A stretch of DNA of 64,000 bases from Allofournierella_A excrementavium. GTDB lineage: Bacteria > Bacillota > Clostridia > Oscillospirales > Ruminococcaceae. The stretch lies in NCBI GenBank assembly GCA_019120375.1, contig DWVE01000039.1, forward strand, positions 1 to 64,000. Direction: 5' to 3'. The notes under the pieces are model-generated. The model was not told the DNA's origin. It was given only the letters and a program-made list of their open reading frames with translations, and did no database searches. How positions within the stretch are numbered: position 1 is the first letter of the stretch; every line of letters begins with the position of its first letter. The position numbers and the translations under genes are program-made. Positions 50,703 to 59,460 of this stretch are shown here, piece by piece.

Positions 50703-52369
50703 GCAAACGTATTTTCAAAGCAATGATGGCGGTGACTCTCACCACCCTGCTCGTGTGCATGGCTTTGTTCATCGCCATCCTGTTTCCCTATTTTGAAACG
50801 CAGCTTTCCGACGAGTTGAGGAACGAGCTGGAATACCTTGCCCCCAATGTGGAACGGGACGGCCTTGGCTATCTGGAGCGCCTGGGCGACGGGCAGAACC
50901 GGCTGACCCTCATCGACGCCGACGGCACCGTGCTTTTTGACAGCGACGCCGACCCCGCGCAGATGGAAAACCACGCCGACCGGCCGGAGGTCATCCAGGC
51001 CATTGCCGAGGGCGCCGGCGAAAGCAGCCGTTATTCCGAAACGCTGACCGAAAAAACCATCAACTGCGCCATACTGCTGGAAAACGGCCAGGTGCTTCGC
51101 ATCTCCAGCACCCAGTATTCCAGCATGGCGCTGCTGGCAAGCCTCACGCCTTCCCTGCTGCTGGTGCTGATCTTTGCGGCTCTGGTGGCGGTGACCATCG
51201 CCTACAAATTGAGCCAGCGGCTCACAAAGCCCCTCAACGAAATCGACCTGGAGCATCCCCAGGTGAATCAGGCGCCCTACGATGAGCTCAAGCCCCTTCT
51301 GCGCCGCCTGCACCACCAGAACCGGCAGATACGCGAGCAGATCCAGCAGCTGCAGGCCCAAAAACGCCAGTTCACCGCCATCACCGACAACATGCGGGAG
51401 GGGTTTCTGGTGCTGGACGCCGACGGGCTGGTGCTCTCCTACAATTCCAGCGCCACCCGCCTTTTGCAGCCGGAAAAGCCGCTGGACGGCCGCAACATCC
51501 GCGATCTGACCGACGAGCCCGATTTTCTGGAAAGCCTGCATGGCGCCCAGGAGGGCGAGCATGTGGAGAGCCTTGTTCCCCTGCACGGGCGCATCTGCCA
51601 GCTGTTTGCCAACCCCGTCTATCAGGAAAGCACCCTCACCGGCATCGTGCTGGTGCTGCTGGACGTGACCGAACAGCAGGAACGGGAGGGCCTGCGGCGG
51701 GAGTTCAGCGCCAATGTGTCCCACGAGCTCAAGACTCCCCTCACCTCCATCGCCGGCATCGCCGAAATTATGAAGAGCGGCATGATCGCCCCCGCGGATG
51801 TGCCTCACTTTGCCGGCAAAATTTACGATGAATCCCAGCGCCTCATCCAGCTTGTACGGGACATCATCCGCATCTCCCAGCTGGACGAGAACAATATCCA
51901 CGACACCCCGGTGCCGGTGGAACTGAAAAAGTGCGCCGCCCGCAACCTCAGCCTGCTGGAAAGCGCCGCCGACGCCGCCGACGTCACCCTGCTTCTGGAG
52001 GGCGAGGAGGCGGTCATCCAGGCGGTGCCCGCCATCCTGGATGAAATGGTTTATAATCTCTGCGAAAACGCGGTGAAGTACAACCGGCCCGGCGGCAGCG
52101 TCACCGTGACCGTGCGCTCGGACGCCGCCCACGTCACGCTGGAAGTGGCGGACACCGGCATCGGCATTGCCCCGGAGCATCACAGCCGGGTGTTCGAACG
52201 GTTCTACCGGGTGGACAAGAGCCACTCCAAAGAGATCGGCGGCACCGGCCTGGGCCTTTCCATCGTAAAGCACGGCGCGGCCTTCCACCATGCCCAGGTG
52301 GAACTGGAGAGCGCGCTGGACAAAGGCACCACTGTGCGCATCATCTTCCCGAAAAACGCTTCCCTCTGA
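50699..52369 (+). CDS. PhoR-like sensor histidine kinase with PAS domain
   Basis: 556 aa. Two membrane segments (residues about 8-28 and 145-170) flank an extracytoplasmic domain with QNRLTLIDADGTVLFDSDAD, then HAMP-like and PAS (TAITDNMREGFLVLDADG), HisKA (FSANVSHELKTPLTSIAG) and HATPase (YNLCENAVKYNRPGG, GTGLGLSIVKHGA). This is the PhoR/WalK-type arrangement. The start ATG overlaps the regulator's stop codon. Confidence 0.93.
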   Translation: MSKRIFKAMMAVTLTTLLVCMALFIAILFPYFETQLSDELRNELEYLAPNVERDGLGYLERLGDGQNRLTLIDADGTVLFDSDADPAQMENHADRPEVIQAIAEGAGESSRYSETLTEKTINCAILLENGQVLRISSTQYSSMALLASLTPSLLLVLIFAALVAVTIAYKLSQRLTKPLNEIDLEHPQVNQAPYDELKPLLRRLHHQNRQIREQIQQLQAQKRQFTAITDNMREGFLVLDADGLVLSYNSSATRLLQPEKPLDGRNIRDLTDEPDFLESLHGAQEGEHVESLVPLHGRICQLFANPVYQESTLTGIVLVLLDVTEQQEREGLRREFSANVSHELKTPLTSIAGIAEIMKSGMIAPADVPHFAGKIYDESQRLIQLVRDIIRISQLDENNIHDTPVPVELKKCAARNLSLLESAADAADVTLLLEGEEAVIQAVPAILDEMVYNLCENAVKYNRPGGSVTVTVRSDAAHVTLEVADTGIGIAPEHHSRVFERFYRVDKSHSKEIGGTGLGLSIVKHGAAFHHAQVELESALDKGTTVRIIFPKNASL

Positions 52370-52385
52370 AGCCCCCGTTCATGCG

Positions 52386-52430
52386 AAAAAGCCCCTGGCA
52401 AGTCAAACGACTTGTCAGGGGTTTGTTTTA
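52386..52430. terminator. Bidirectional terminator
   Basis: AGCCCCTGGCAAGTC stem with near-complement has TTTGTTTT on the plus side and CTTTTTCG on the minus side, between two convergent genes. Confidence 0.85.
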
Positions 52431-54320
52431 CTCTTCTTCCTGTTCGTACTGTTCCTGCTCTTCCAGCAGTTTTTCCCACTCGTCAAAGAGCTCCTGCTGG
52501 TGGAAGCGGGTGTCTTCCAGTTCGTCACAGGTGTCCCGCAGGAGGATGTGGTCACGCAGCACCTCGGGGTCGTTGATGGAATTTTCCAGCTCCACCACCC
52601 GCGCACCGATGGCCTCTATCTCATTCTCCACCGCCTTGATGCGGGCGCGAAGCTCCGCGCGGCGGCGGCGCTGCTCCTTGCCGTAGGAGGCTTTGCCGCC
52701 AGTGGCGTTCTGGGCGGCGGGGGTCGGCTCGGGAGCCGTCTGGCCGCGGCCCATCATCTTTTCGTAGCTTTCATACAGGGTGGCCTTGCCGTTCTCGATG
52801 TAGAGGATGGGGCAGGCCAGGCTGTTCATCAGATAGCGGTCGTGGGTGATGAGCAGCAGAGTGCCCTCGTAGGCTGTGAGGGCCTCGGTCAGGCTGTCGC
52901 GGGTGTAGATGTCCAAGTGGTTCGTCGGCTCGTCCATAAACAGCAGGTTGGGCCGTTCCAGCACGATCTCGGAAAGGCGCAGGCGCGCAAGCTCGCCGCC
53001 GGAAAGAGCGCTGCAGGGTTTGAACACGTCCTCGCCCTTGAAGCCAAAGCGGGCCAGATGGCTGCGCACTTCCAGCTCGGTCATGCGGGGCCACTTGTCC
53101 CAGATCGCGTCGATGACGCGGCCGCCGCGGCGAAGCTGCTGCTGCTCGAAGACGCTTGCCTTTGCCCCGGCGCCCAGCCGCACCATTCCCCCGCTGGGCT
53201 TGCGCCGCCCGGCCAGCACCTGCATCAGGGTGGATTTGCCCGCGCCGTTGGGGCCGGCGATGACCAGCCGCTCGCCCCGCAGCACCTGCAGATCGAAGGG
53301 CTCCAGCAGCGTGCGGCCCTCTATTTTGACGCAGAGGTTCTTGAGCGTGAGCAGCTCGTTGTAAGGCGTGACGTCGAACTCAAAGCGGAATTTCAGCTGC
53401 TGGGGGCCGCTGGAGGGCTTTTCGGTGATCTCCAGCTTTTCCAGCTGCTTGCGGCGGCTCTGAGCCATTTTTGTGGTGGAAGCGCGCACCAGATTGCGGG
53501 CGATGTAGTCCTCCAGCTTCTGAGCCTTGGCCACATCGGCGTCGTGCTGTTTCTGCTGCAAGGCCACCGCCGCCTCTTTCTGAGGCAGAAATGCGGAGTA
53601 ATTGCCTTTGTAGCTGGTCAGGCCGTGGCCCTCCACCTCCCAGATGCGGGTGCACACCTCATCCAGAAAATAGCGGTCGTGGCTGACCACCAGCACCGCG
53701 CCGGAATAGCCTTTCAGATAATTTTCCAGCCATTCCATAGTGATGAAGTCCAGGTGGTTGGTGGGCTCGTCCAAAATCAGGACATCTGGGCGCTGGAGCA
53801 GTAGCCGCGCAAGGCACAGACGGGTGTGCTCGCCGCCGGAGAGCACCGCCACGCTCTTCTGATAGGTCTCCGGCCCGAAGCCCATGCCGCTGAGCACCTT
53901 TTTGATATTCACGTCCATGTTGTAGCCGTCGGCCGCGTCGATGACCGCCGAGAGCTTGGCGTGCTCCGCAAGGACCTCCTGGTCGTGGGGGTCCTTTTCC
54001 AGCTTTTTCTCCAGCAGATGCATGCGGTTCATCGCTTCCAGCACCGGCGCAAAGGCGTTGCGCATCTCGCCGTAAACATCCTGCTGAGGGTCCAGCTTGC
54101 TGTTCTGTTCCAGATACCCAAGGGTCACGCCCCGGGTCAGCTGCATTTCCCCCTCGTCGGGCTGATACTCGCCGCAGAGGATCTTGAGCAGAGTGGTCTT
54201 GCCGGCGCCGTTTTCACCCACGATGCCGATGCGTTCCCCCTGCTCCACCGTGGCGTTGATGCCCTCAAGGACCACCATTTCGCCAAAGCTTTTTCCGATG
54301 TTTTGTAAGGATAGTACCAT
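52428..54320 (-). CDS. ABC-F family ATPase
   Basis: 630 aa with two ATPase domains and no membrane segment. Walker A GENGAGKTT and GPNGAGKST; signatures LSGGEHTRLCLARLLL and LSGGELARLRLSEIVL; Walker B LILDEPTNHLD and LFMDEPTNHLD. A P-site tRNA-interaction-motif linker lies between the domains, and a C-terminal coiled coil follows (residues about 545-620). Translation factor of the Uup/YdiF type; antibiotic resistance is possible in the family but nothing here points to it. Gene 30 nt downstream of a YjjG-type gene. Confidence 0.93.
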   Translation of the reverse strand: MVLSLQNIGKSFGEMVVLEGINATVEQGERIGIVGENGAGKTTLLKILCGEYQPDEGEMQLTRGVTLGYLEQNSKLDPQQDVYGEMRNAFAPVLEAMNRMHLLEKKLEKDPHDQEVLAEHAKLSAVIDAADGYNMDVNIKKVLSGMGFGPETYQKSVAVLSGGEHTRLCLARLLLQRPDVLILDEPTNHLDFITMEWLENYLKGYSGAVLVVSHDRYFLDEVCTRIWEVEGHGLTSYKGNYSAFLPQKEAAVALQQKQHDADVAKAQKLEDYIARNLVRASTTKMAQSRRKQLEKLEITEKPSSGPQQLKFRFEFDVTPYNELLTLKNLCVKIEGRTLLEPFDLQVLRGERLVIAGPNGAGKSTLMQVLAGRRKPSGGMVRLGAGAKASVFEQQQLRRGGRVIDAIWDKWPRMTELEVRSHLARFGFKGEDVFKPCSALSGGELARLRLSEIVLERPNLLFMDEPTNHLDIYTRDSLTEALTAYEGTLLLITHDRYLMNSLACPILYIENGKATLYESYEKMMGRGQTAPEPTPAAQNATGGKASYGKEQRRRRAELRARIKAVENEIEAIGARVVELENSINDPEVLRDHILLRDTCDELEDTRFHQQELFDEWEKLLEEQEQYEQEEE

Positions 54321-54349
54321 GTTCGTTCCGTTTCTTTGGCAGAGCCGTC

Positions 54350-55099
54350 TCAGCCGCCCTGCTCAAACTGATGTTTGCGCCGGGTCTGGCCCACATTTTC
54401 CAGCTCATCCGGCTCCATGACGATGGCGTACAGTTCCTCCCAGCTGCGCACGGTGTGGGTCGGCCCGTTTTCGGCGGGAGCTTCCTTGCCTTCCCAGTTG
54501 AACCAGCAGGTATCCAGCCCGGCGTTCTGGCCGCCCTTCACGTCGGCGGTGAGGCTGTCGCCCACCACCAGCACTTTGTCCCGGTTCTCAATGCCCAGGC
54601 TGCGCAGGGCCGTCTCGAAAAAGCGGCGGTTGGGCTTTTCCACGCCGATGCACTCGGAGATGAACACCCCGTCCATATACTCGCCCAGGCCGGACTCTTT
54701 CAGGCGCTTTTCCTGCACATGTTCCACGCCGTTGGTGACCACCGCCAACGTGGCCACCTCCGACAGTTCCTTCACCGCCTCCAGTGTGCCGGGCATCAGG
54801 TCGGGGTGCTCGCTCAGGCGGTCCAGATAGAAGGCATTCATCCGCGCCGCGTCGCCGGTGGCTCCCAGCGCCGTCAGCAGTTCCTCAAAGCGGCGGACCA
54901 CCAGTTTCTCCCGCTTGATCTGGCCCTTTTCCAACGCGGCCCAAAGGCCCTTGTTGATGGTGTGGTAGGTGTGCTCCACCTCGTCGGTGGCGGGCAGGCC
55001 GAACTCGCTCATCGTCTCGTGAAACGCCTTGTGCTCGGCGGCGGCAAAATCCATCATGGTGCCGTCCACATCCAGCAAGAGGCAATGATAATATGCCAT
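54350..55099 (-). CDS. YjjG-type HAD phosphatase
   Basis: 249 aa HAD hydrolase. Motif I LLLDVDGTMMD, a helical cap, motif II VVTNG, motif III lysine in GVEKPNRRFFETAL, motif IV VVGDSLTADVKGGQNAG. The last 45 residues (after about 205) are extra and charged. The family includes pyrimidine 5'-nucleotidases that clean up non-canonical nucleotides. GAGGGAGAG precedes the ATG. Confidence 0.88.
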   Translation of the reverse strand: MAYYHCLLLDVDGTMMDFAAAEHKAFHETMSEFGLPATDEVEHTYHTINKGLWAALEKGQIKREKLVVRRFEELLTALGATGDAARMNAFYLDRLSEHPDLMPGTLEAVKELSEVATLAVVTNGVEHVQEKRLKESGLGEYMDGVFISECIGVEKPNRRFFETALRSLGIENRDKVLVVGDSLTADVKGGQNAGLDTCWFNWEGKEAPAENGPTHTVRSWEELYAIVMEPDELENVGQTRRKHQFEQGG

Positions 55100-55210
55100 G
55101 GGTCAATCTCTCCCTCTTGATATCCTTTGCCGCTCTTTGCGGCGGCGTGTACCTTGTCTATTATCGCTTATTCCGCCCCGTTCGTCAAGGGAAGCAGCAC
55201 GCAGACGCAG

Positions 55211-55247
55211 CGGCACCCGGACAGGCCGAAGCCGCTGTCCGGGTGCC
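55211..55247 (-). terminator. Hairpin after the cysteine-rich gene
   Basis: A 13-bp perfect stem (GGCACCCGGACAG with complement) lies 8 nt past the stop; no T tract follows on the minus strand. Confidence 0.5.
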
Positions 55248-55254
55248 ACCGTGC

Positions 55255-55644
55255 TCACAGGTCGATGATGGGATAAGCGCCTTCGTCCGACGCCGTGCAG
55301 CCACAACGGCTGCTGGTGCATTCCACAGGGTCGGGATCAGGTTCCGGCTCGGGCTCCGGCGTGCAGACGCAGGTATTCCCGCAGCTGCAGCAGTTCCGGC
55401 AGCCGCAGCAATTCCCGCAGCGGTTCTGGCAGCCGCAGGCGCCGCCCCCGCAGCTTCCCTGGCAGCCGCAGGAGTTCCCGCAATTGCAGGAGCAGCGATT
55501 GCCGCAGCCGGAACATTCGGTGCATCTGCAGTCCGGTGTGGTCACCGGCTCGCCCCAGTCGAAATCGTAGTTCTCCACACTGCCGTTGATCACGTCTTCG
55601 TCACCCACGGCGTATGCTCTCAGGCACTTGCTTGTATCAGTCAT
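55255..55644 (-). CDS. Small cysteine-rich protein (25 Cys in 129 aa)
   Basis: 129 aa with no signal peptide or membrane segment. Residues about 36-95 consist of CGN(R/S)C-x-C and GCQ/GCR units, 21 cysteines in about 57 residues with glycine, then a PEPEPEPDPDP linker and three more cysteines. One more cysteine is near residue 7. ATG at 55644 follows GGGAGG by 9 nt. I do not recognise the family. Candidates are a spore-coat/exosporium protein (C. difficile CdeC and CdeM are cysteine-rich), a metallothionein-like metal buffer, or a secreted structural protein. A CATACATT element upstream (55667-55674) fits a mother-cell sigma -10. Confidence 0.75.
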   Translation of the reverse strand: MTDTSKCLRAYAVGDEDVINGSVENYDFDWGEPVTTPDCRCTECSGCGNRCSCNCGNSCGCQGSCGGGACGCQNRCGNCCGCRNCCSCGNTCVCTPEPEPEPDPDPVECTSSRCGCTASDEGAYPIIDL

Positions 55645-55666
55645 TGTTGAACGCCTCCCTTGCCCC

Positions 55667-55674
55667 AATGTATG
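55667..55674 (-). promoter_or_regulatory. Candidate sigma-E/sigma-K type -10 of the cysteine-rich gene
   Basis: CATACATT matches the CATACAnT sporulation -10. An AC dinucleotide 17 nt upstream fits the loose sigma-K -35. The start would fall very close to the Shine-Dalgarno sequence, so this is weak. Confidence 0.3.
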
Positions 55675-55714
55675 CAGCCCCATCAGGGGGTGTGCGCGGG
55701 GGCAGACAGTGCGC

Positions 55715-56677
55715 TCAGTAGTCGAATTCGCCCTTCACCGAGCGGCTGAACAGGCGCGGGATGACCTCGTTTGCGGAAAGGCCGTTGTACAGCAGGTCGT
55801 TCACCGTCTGGCAGATGGGCAGGTCCACCTTGTATTCCTCACCGAGCCGCACCAGCGCCTGCACGGTGGAAGCGCCTTCGGCCAAGCGGTCAAAGGGCTC
55901 GCCCTTGATGAAGCTCTCGCCGAACTGGCGGTTGTGGCTGTGGGAAGAAAAGAGGGTTGCCTGATAGTCGCCCAGGTGGCACAGGCCGTAGGCTGAGAGC
56001 TCGTTGCCCCCCATGGCACGGATGAGCCGGGCGATCTCGCGGGCGCCCCGGGCCATCAGCGCGCCCTTGAGGCTGGTGTAACCCGCCCCGTCCAGCATGC
56101 CGGCGGCGATGCCGATCACGTTTTTGGCGGCGGCGCCCACCTCGGTGCCGATGAGGTCACGCCCCTTGTACAGGCGGATGAGGTCGCTGCTGAGGTTATC
56201 CACGATGAAGTCGGTGGTGGCGGGGTCGTCCGAATCCACCACCATACAGTTGGGCACCCCGGCAGAGAAATCCTGCACATGGCCGGGCCCCACCCACACC
56301 ACAACGTTCACCGGCTGGGTGACCTCTTCGCGGAATACCTGGGTCAGGCGCTTGCCGGTGGCTACTTCGATGCCCTTCATGCAAAGGATAAAGGTCTTTC
56401 CCTTCACATCAAACTGCTGGATCTGCGCCGCCAGCTGCCGCAGCTGCTGGGCGCTGATGGAAATGACCACTACCGGCCCAAAGGCCAGCGCGGCGGCCAG
56501 ATCGTCCCCCAAAAGAAGAGAATCCGGCAGAGTCTGATATTCGTTTCTGCGCTCGGCCCGCAGCTGGGCAAGCCCGCGGGAACCGGGGCGGCCCCACAGC
56601 AGGACCTCGTTCTTTGCGCAATGATAGGAGGCCAGAAAAGTGCCCCAACGGCCGCAGCCCAGGACGGAAAGTTTCAT
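55715..56677 (-). CDS. gpsA: Glycerol-3-phosphate dehydrogenase [NAD(P)+]
   Basis: 320 aa. Rossmann motif LGCGRWGTFLA, catalytic lysine region MKGIEVATGK and GTEVGAAAKNVIGIAAGMLDG, and EGASTVQAL. Makes sn-glycerol 3-phosphate from dihydroxyacetone phosphate for phospholipid synthesis. The substrate loop reads GPGH rather than the common GPSHA, a minor variation. AAGGAG precedes the ATG. Confidence 0.95.
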   Translation of the reverse strand: MKLSVLGCGRWGTFLASYHCAKNEVLLWGRPGSRGLAQLRAERRNEYQTLPDSLLLGDDLAAALAFGPVVVISISAQQLRQLAAQIQQFDVKGKTFILCMKGIEVATGKRLTQVFREEVTQPVNVVVWVGPGHVQDFSAGVPNCMVVDSDDPATTDFIVDNLSSDLIRLYKGRDLIGTEVGAAAKNVIGIAAGMLDGAGYTSLKGALMARGAREIARLIRAMGGNELSAYGLCHLGDYQATLFSSHSHNRQFGESFIKGEPFDRLAEGASTVQALVRLGEEYKVDLPICQTVNDLLYNGLSANEVIPRLFSRSVKGEFDY

Positions 56678-56707
56678 GGTGCGTTCTCCTTGCTGTTTTG
56701 ATTCGTG

Positions 56708-56740
56708 AAAAGGCCGCCCTGCCGAACAGGGCGGCCTTTT
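56708..56740 (-). terminator. Terminator of the SGNH hydrolase gene
   Basis: 14-bp stem AAAAGGCCGCCCTG with complement; TTTT precedes CACG on the minus strand. Confidence 0.85.
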
Positions 56741-56752
56741 GGCTATTCGGAT

Positions 56753-58543
56753 TTATTCGTCGCCGGATTTTCCGGTGGTGTTCTGCGTCTGCACGGTGGA
56801 CGACGCCGGAGGCGTGGTGGAGCTCACCGGCAAAGCGGGGATGACTTCGGTCTGTTCCAGCTTGCAGCGAGAGCAAACTCTCTTTTTCAGACCTTCCGTG
56901 CCGGGGCCGGCCTCGGTCACAGTGGACCACTCGCCCCAGCTGTGGCCCAGCGCAGCGATGGCCTCTTCTTTGCGCTCACCGCAGCTGCACTTGTAGATGA
57001 TCTTGCCCGCCTCGGTGCAGGTCGCCTCCACGCGGCTCTCCTCCACGTACTTGTGTTCGTGAGGCGTGGGAGACGGCGAGGGCGCGGGCGTGGCAGCTGC
57101 CGCCTTTGCGGTCAGGGTGTAGGTGGCGCTGTAGGTCTTGCCGTTCAGCGTCACGTTCGCCTTGATCTCATAGGTGCCCTCTTTGTCCGGGGTATAGCCG
57201 GCGCTCACACCGCGGCGGAACTCGGTGCCGTTGACGGTCCAGTAAATGTCGTTGTCCACATTGATGTTGGAGCGGTCGCTTACGTTGGCGTGCAGGGTGA
57301 CGCCCTGGCCCACTGTGGTGGTGCCGGAGCTGCCCTCTTTGATGCTCACCACAAGCTTCGCGCCGAACATGGCCGTCACGTTGACATTCTGTTTGAAGTC
57401 CTTATCGGTGCGGGTGGCGTTGGTGTTGCCGTCGCTCCACTTGAGGAACTCGTAGCCATCGGCAGGCACGGCGGTCACCGAAACACTGCTCTTGCTGTCC
57501 AGATCCTTGAAGCTCAGGCTGGTGACGCCCTTCTTGTCGCCGCTGGTAAGGGTGCCGCCCACGTTCTTGTCCACATTGTACTGGGCGGTGTAGGTCTTTT
57601 CATCCGGCGAGGGGGTCGGGGTGGAGGTCACCGTGCCGGTGGAGCCGGTCTTGCGGCGCTCGGGAATGTTGTCGGTGTCGGGCCGGCGGTCCTCGGTACC
57701 CAGGTAGGCGTGGGTGCGGGCATACTCCATGATGGCAGTCAGCGCATCCTTTTTCAGGTGGATGTCGCCGGACAGGAAGTACTGGGACTTGCCGTAGCCG
57801 TCATCGCCCACCAGCACATCGTTGACATTCAGGAACTTATAGCCGTTGTCAACGCACATCTGCGCCAGCGCATCGTTGAACTCGTTGATCGTCTCCATGC
57901 TCATGTTGGGATAGCTGGAGTGATCTTCGGGGATGGGCGGCACGGCAGAGACAATGATGTCGGTGTAGGGATAAGCCGTCTTGATGGCCTCCAGCGCGGT
58001 GCGGTAGTTGGAGGCGAAGTCAGAGGCACTCATGGTGCCGTCGGCGTTGTTGGTGCCCATCATCACGATGATGCGGCGGGGCTTCATCTTGGCCAGCGCA
58101 TCGGGGATGGAATAGCCGTTGTCGTCGCTCTTGAAATAGATGGACTTGTCGGTGGTGAAGTTCTGGATGCCCAGGCCCTCCACGGCGACCACCTGGTCCA
58201 GCTCCAGCAGGCCGTACTGGTAGTAGCGGTAGGTGTTGGAGTCGCCCACAAAGATGGTCTCGTCGATGTAGGTCTTGCCGGCGTCTTCGGTCTCGCCCAG
58301 CACTGCGTCGCCGTACTTGCTGGCGTCAAAGCCGCCCGTCACGACCTGGCTGGTGCTGGAGGAAGTCTGGCTGCTGCTGCCCGAATCGGGCTTGCCGCCG
58401 CCGGCTTTGGACACGATGACGCTCACCACCACAATGGTGATGATCAGCACAAGAGCGCAGATGCCCAGCACGATGGCTGCCTGCTTCTGCTTTGGGGTGA
58501 GCGGCGCCGAGCCGCCACGGGACTTGCGTCTGTTCTGAGGCAT
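56753..58543 (-). CDS. Membrane-anchored SGNH/GDSL hydrolase with InlB-type repeat and Cys pairs
   Basis: 596 aa surface protein. Type II anchor (residues about 22-45), Ser-rich linker, SGNH hydrolase domain (FVGDSNT with Ser about 102, GTNN about 163-166, GDIH about 259-262 giving Asp/His), a divergent InlB B-repeat (about 315-395), an Ig-like domain (about 395-480), and a tail of CxC and CxxC pairs with GHSWGEWS, a motif shared by many clostridial surface proteins. Probably an esterase acting on cell-surface glycans. AAAGGAGG precedes the ATG. Confidence 0.87.
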   Translation of the reverse strand: MPQNRRKSRGGSAPLTPKQKQAAIVLGICALVLIITIVVVSVIVSKAGGGKPDSGSSSQTSSSTSQVVTGGFDASKYGDAVLGETEDAGKTYIDETIFVGDSNTYRYYQYGLLELDQVVAVEGLGIQNFTTDKSIYFKSDDNGYSIPDALAKMKPRRIIVMMGTNNADGTMSASDFASNYRTALEAIKTAYPYTDIIVSAVPPIPEDHSSYPNMSMETINEFNDALAQMCVDNGYKFLNVNDVLVGDDGYGKSQYFLSGDIHLKKDALTAIMEYARTHAYLGTEDRRPDTDNIPERRKTGSTGTVTSTPTPSPDEKTYTAQYNVDKNVGGTLTSGDKKGVTSLSFKDLDSKSSVSVTAVPADGYEFLKWSDGNTNATRTDKDFKQNVNVTAMFGAKLVVSIKEGSSGTTTVGQGVTLHANVSDRSNINVDNDIYWTVNGTEFRRGVSAGYTPDKEGTYEIKANVTLNGKTYSATYTLTAKAAAATPAPSPSPTPHEHKYVEESRVEATCTEAGKIIYKCSCGERKEEAIAALGHSWGEWSTVTEAGPGTEGLKKRVCSRCKLEQTEVIPALPVSSTTPPASSTVQTQNTTGKSGDE

Positions 58544-58557
58544 TCGATTGCCCTCCT

Positions 58558-59217
58558 TTAATCATTTGCTCCCTGGCCGAGGATAAAATCAGCCAGCTGT
58601 TCACAGGTCTGAGCCGCGAAGCACGGTTCGAAGGGGAGCAGCTCTTCCCTGCTTCCGTATCCGTACAGCACCGCCGCCACCGGCACGCCGCAGTCGGCCG
58701 CGCCGTGCATGTCGTCGGCCCGGTCGCCCACCATGAGCACCCGCGCGCCCTGCAGTTCCGGGCGCACCAGCACCGTGCGCATCACAGCGGTTTTGGTGTC
58801 CACGCTTTTGTCTTCGCTGGCGCCGCCGATGAAGGTGAAATAATGCGCCAGTCCCTGTTCCTGCAGGATAGGAGTCACCACCGAAGTGGGTTTGGAGGTG
58901 GCGGTGTAGAGCTTCACGCCTGCACTTTTCAGCCGCTGCAGCATTTCCGGCACGCCGGGAAACACCTGGCACAGATGCTGGCCCACCTCGTGATAACGGT
59001 CGCGATAGATGCGCACCATGCGCTCCACATCCTCTTCCCTGCGCATATGCTCGGCAAAGCTGCGCCGGAGCGGAGGCCCGAGGTAACGGGTGAGATCGAT
59101 CCCCGCAGGGTCGATGCCCACCGTGCGGAAGGTGTACTCCATGGTCGCGAGGATACCGGGACTGGAATGGATCAATGTGCCGTCCACATCAAACAGCACT
59201 GCGTCAAAACAAGCCAA
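58558..59217 (-). CDS. HAD phosphatase, Gph-like
   Basis: 219 aa HAD hydrolase: motif I VLFDVDGTLIHSS, motif II TATSKPTS, motif IV MVGDRADDMHGAADCG. Pattern is that of phosphoglycolate phosphatase and pyrophosphatase PpaX-like proteins. Starts at TTG 59217 after AAAGGCGG; no ATG fits the N-terminal motif. It ends 14 nt before the SGNH start and may be cotranscribed with it. Confidence 0.87.
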   Translation of the reverse strand: MACFDAVLFDVDGTLIHSSPGILATMEYTFRTVGIDPAGIDLTRYLGPPLRRSFAEHMRREEDVERMVRIYRDRYHEVGQHLCQVFPGVPEMLQRLKSAGVKLYTATSKPTSVVTPILQEQGLAHYFTFIGGASEDKSVDTKTAVMRTVLVRPELQGARVLMVGDRADDMHGAADCGVPVAAVLYGYGSREELLPFEPCFAAQTCEQLADFILGQGAND

Positions 59218-59327
59218 GCTGGCACCGCCTTTCCTGTGTTGGGCGCGGCTTTCCGGCCGTGCCGCAGGCGCCGCCTGCCGTTCATAAAGAACAGACCGGG
59301 AGGACCCGGGGCGGCACCGGTACAGTT

Positions 59328-59356
59328 ATTATACCATTTTTCCTGTTCCGACACAA
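59328..59356 (-). promoter_or_regulatory. Promoter of the HAD-SGNH genes
   Basis: TTGTGT (59351-59356), 17-nt spacer, TATAAT (59328-59333). Confidence 0.65.
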
Positions 59357-59460
59357 CGCAAAGGTGTGGAATTTCACCAGACCACGCTTATAATACGATA
59401 AGCTTCTCCCAAATATTGCAAAATGCCCGGCGCGTCGCCGCGCCGGGCAAAAAAACACAT

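Noticed and set aside
55295..55570. Gln/Pro-rich plus-strand frame opposite the cysteine-rich gene
   Set aside because: Mirror of the repeat codons; no Shine-Dalgarno sequence, while the minus-strand gene has a strong one.
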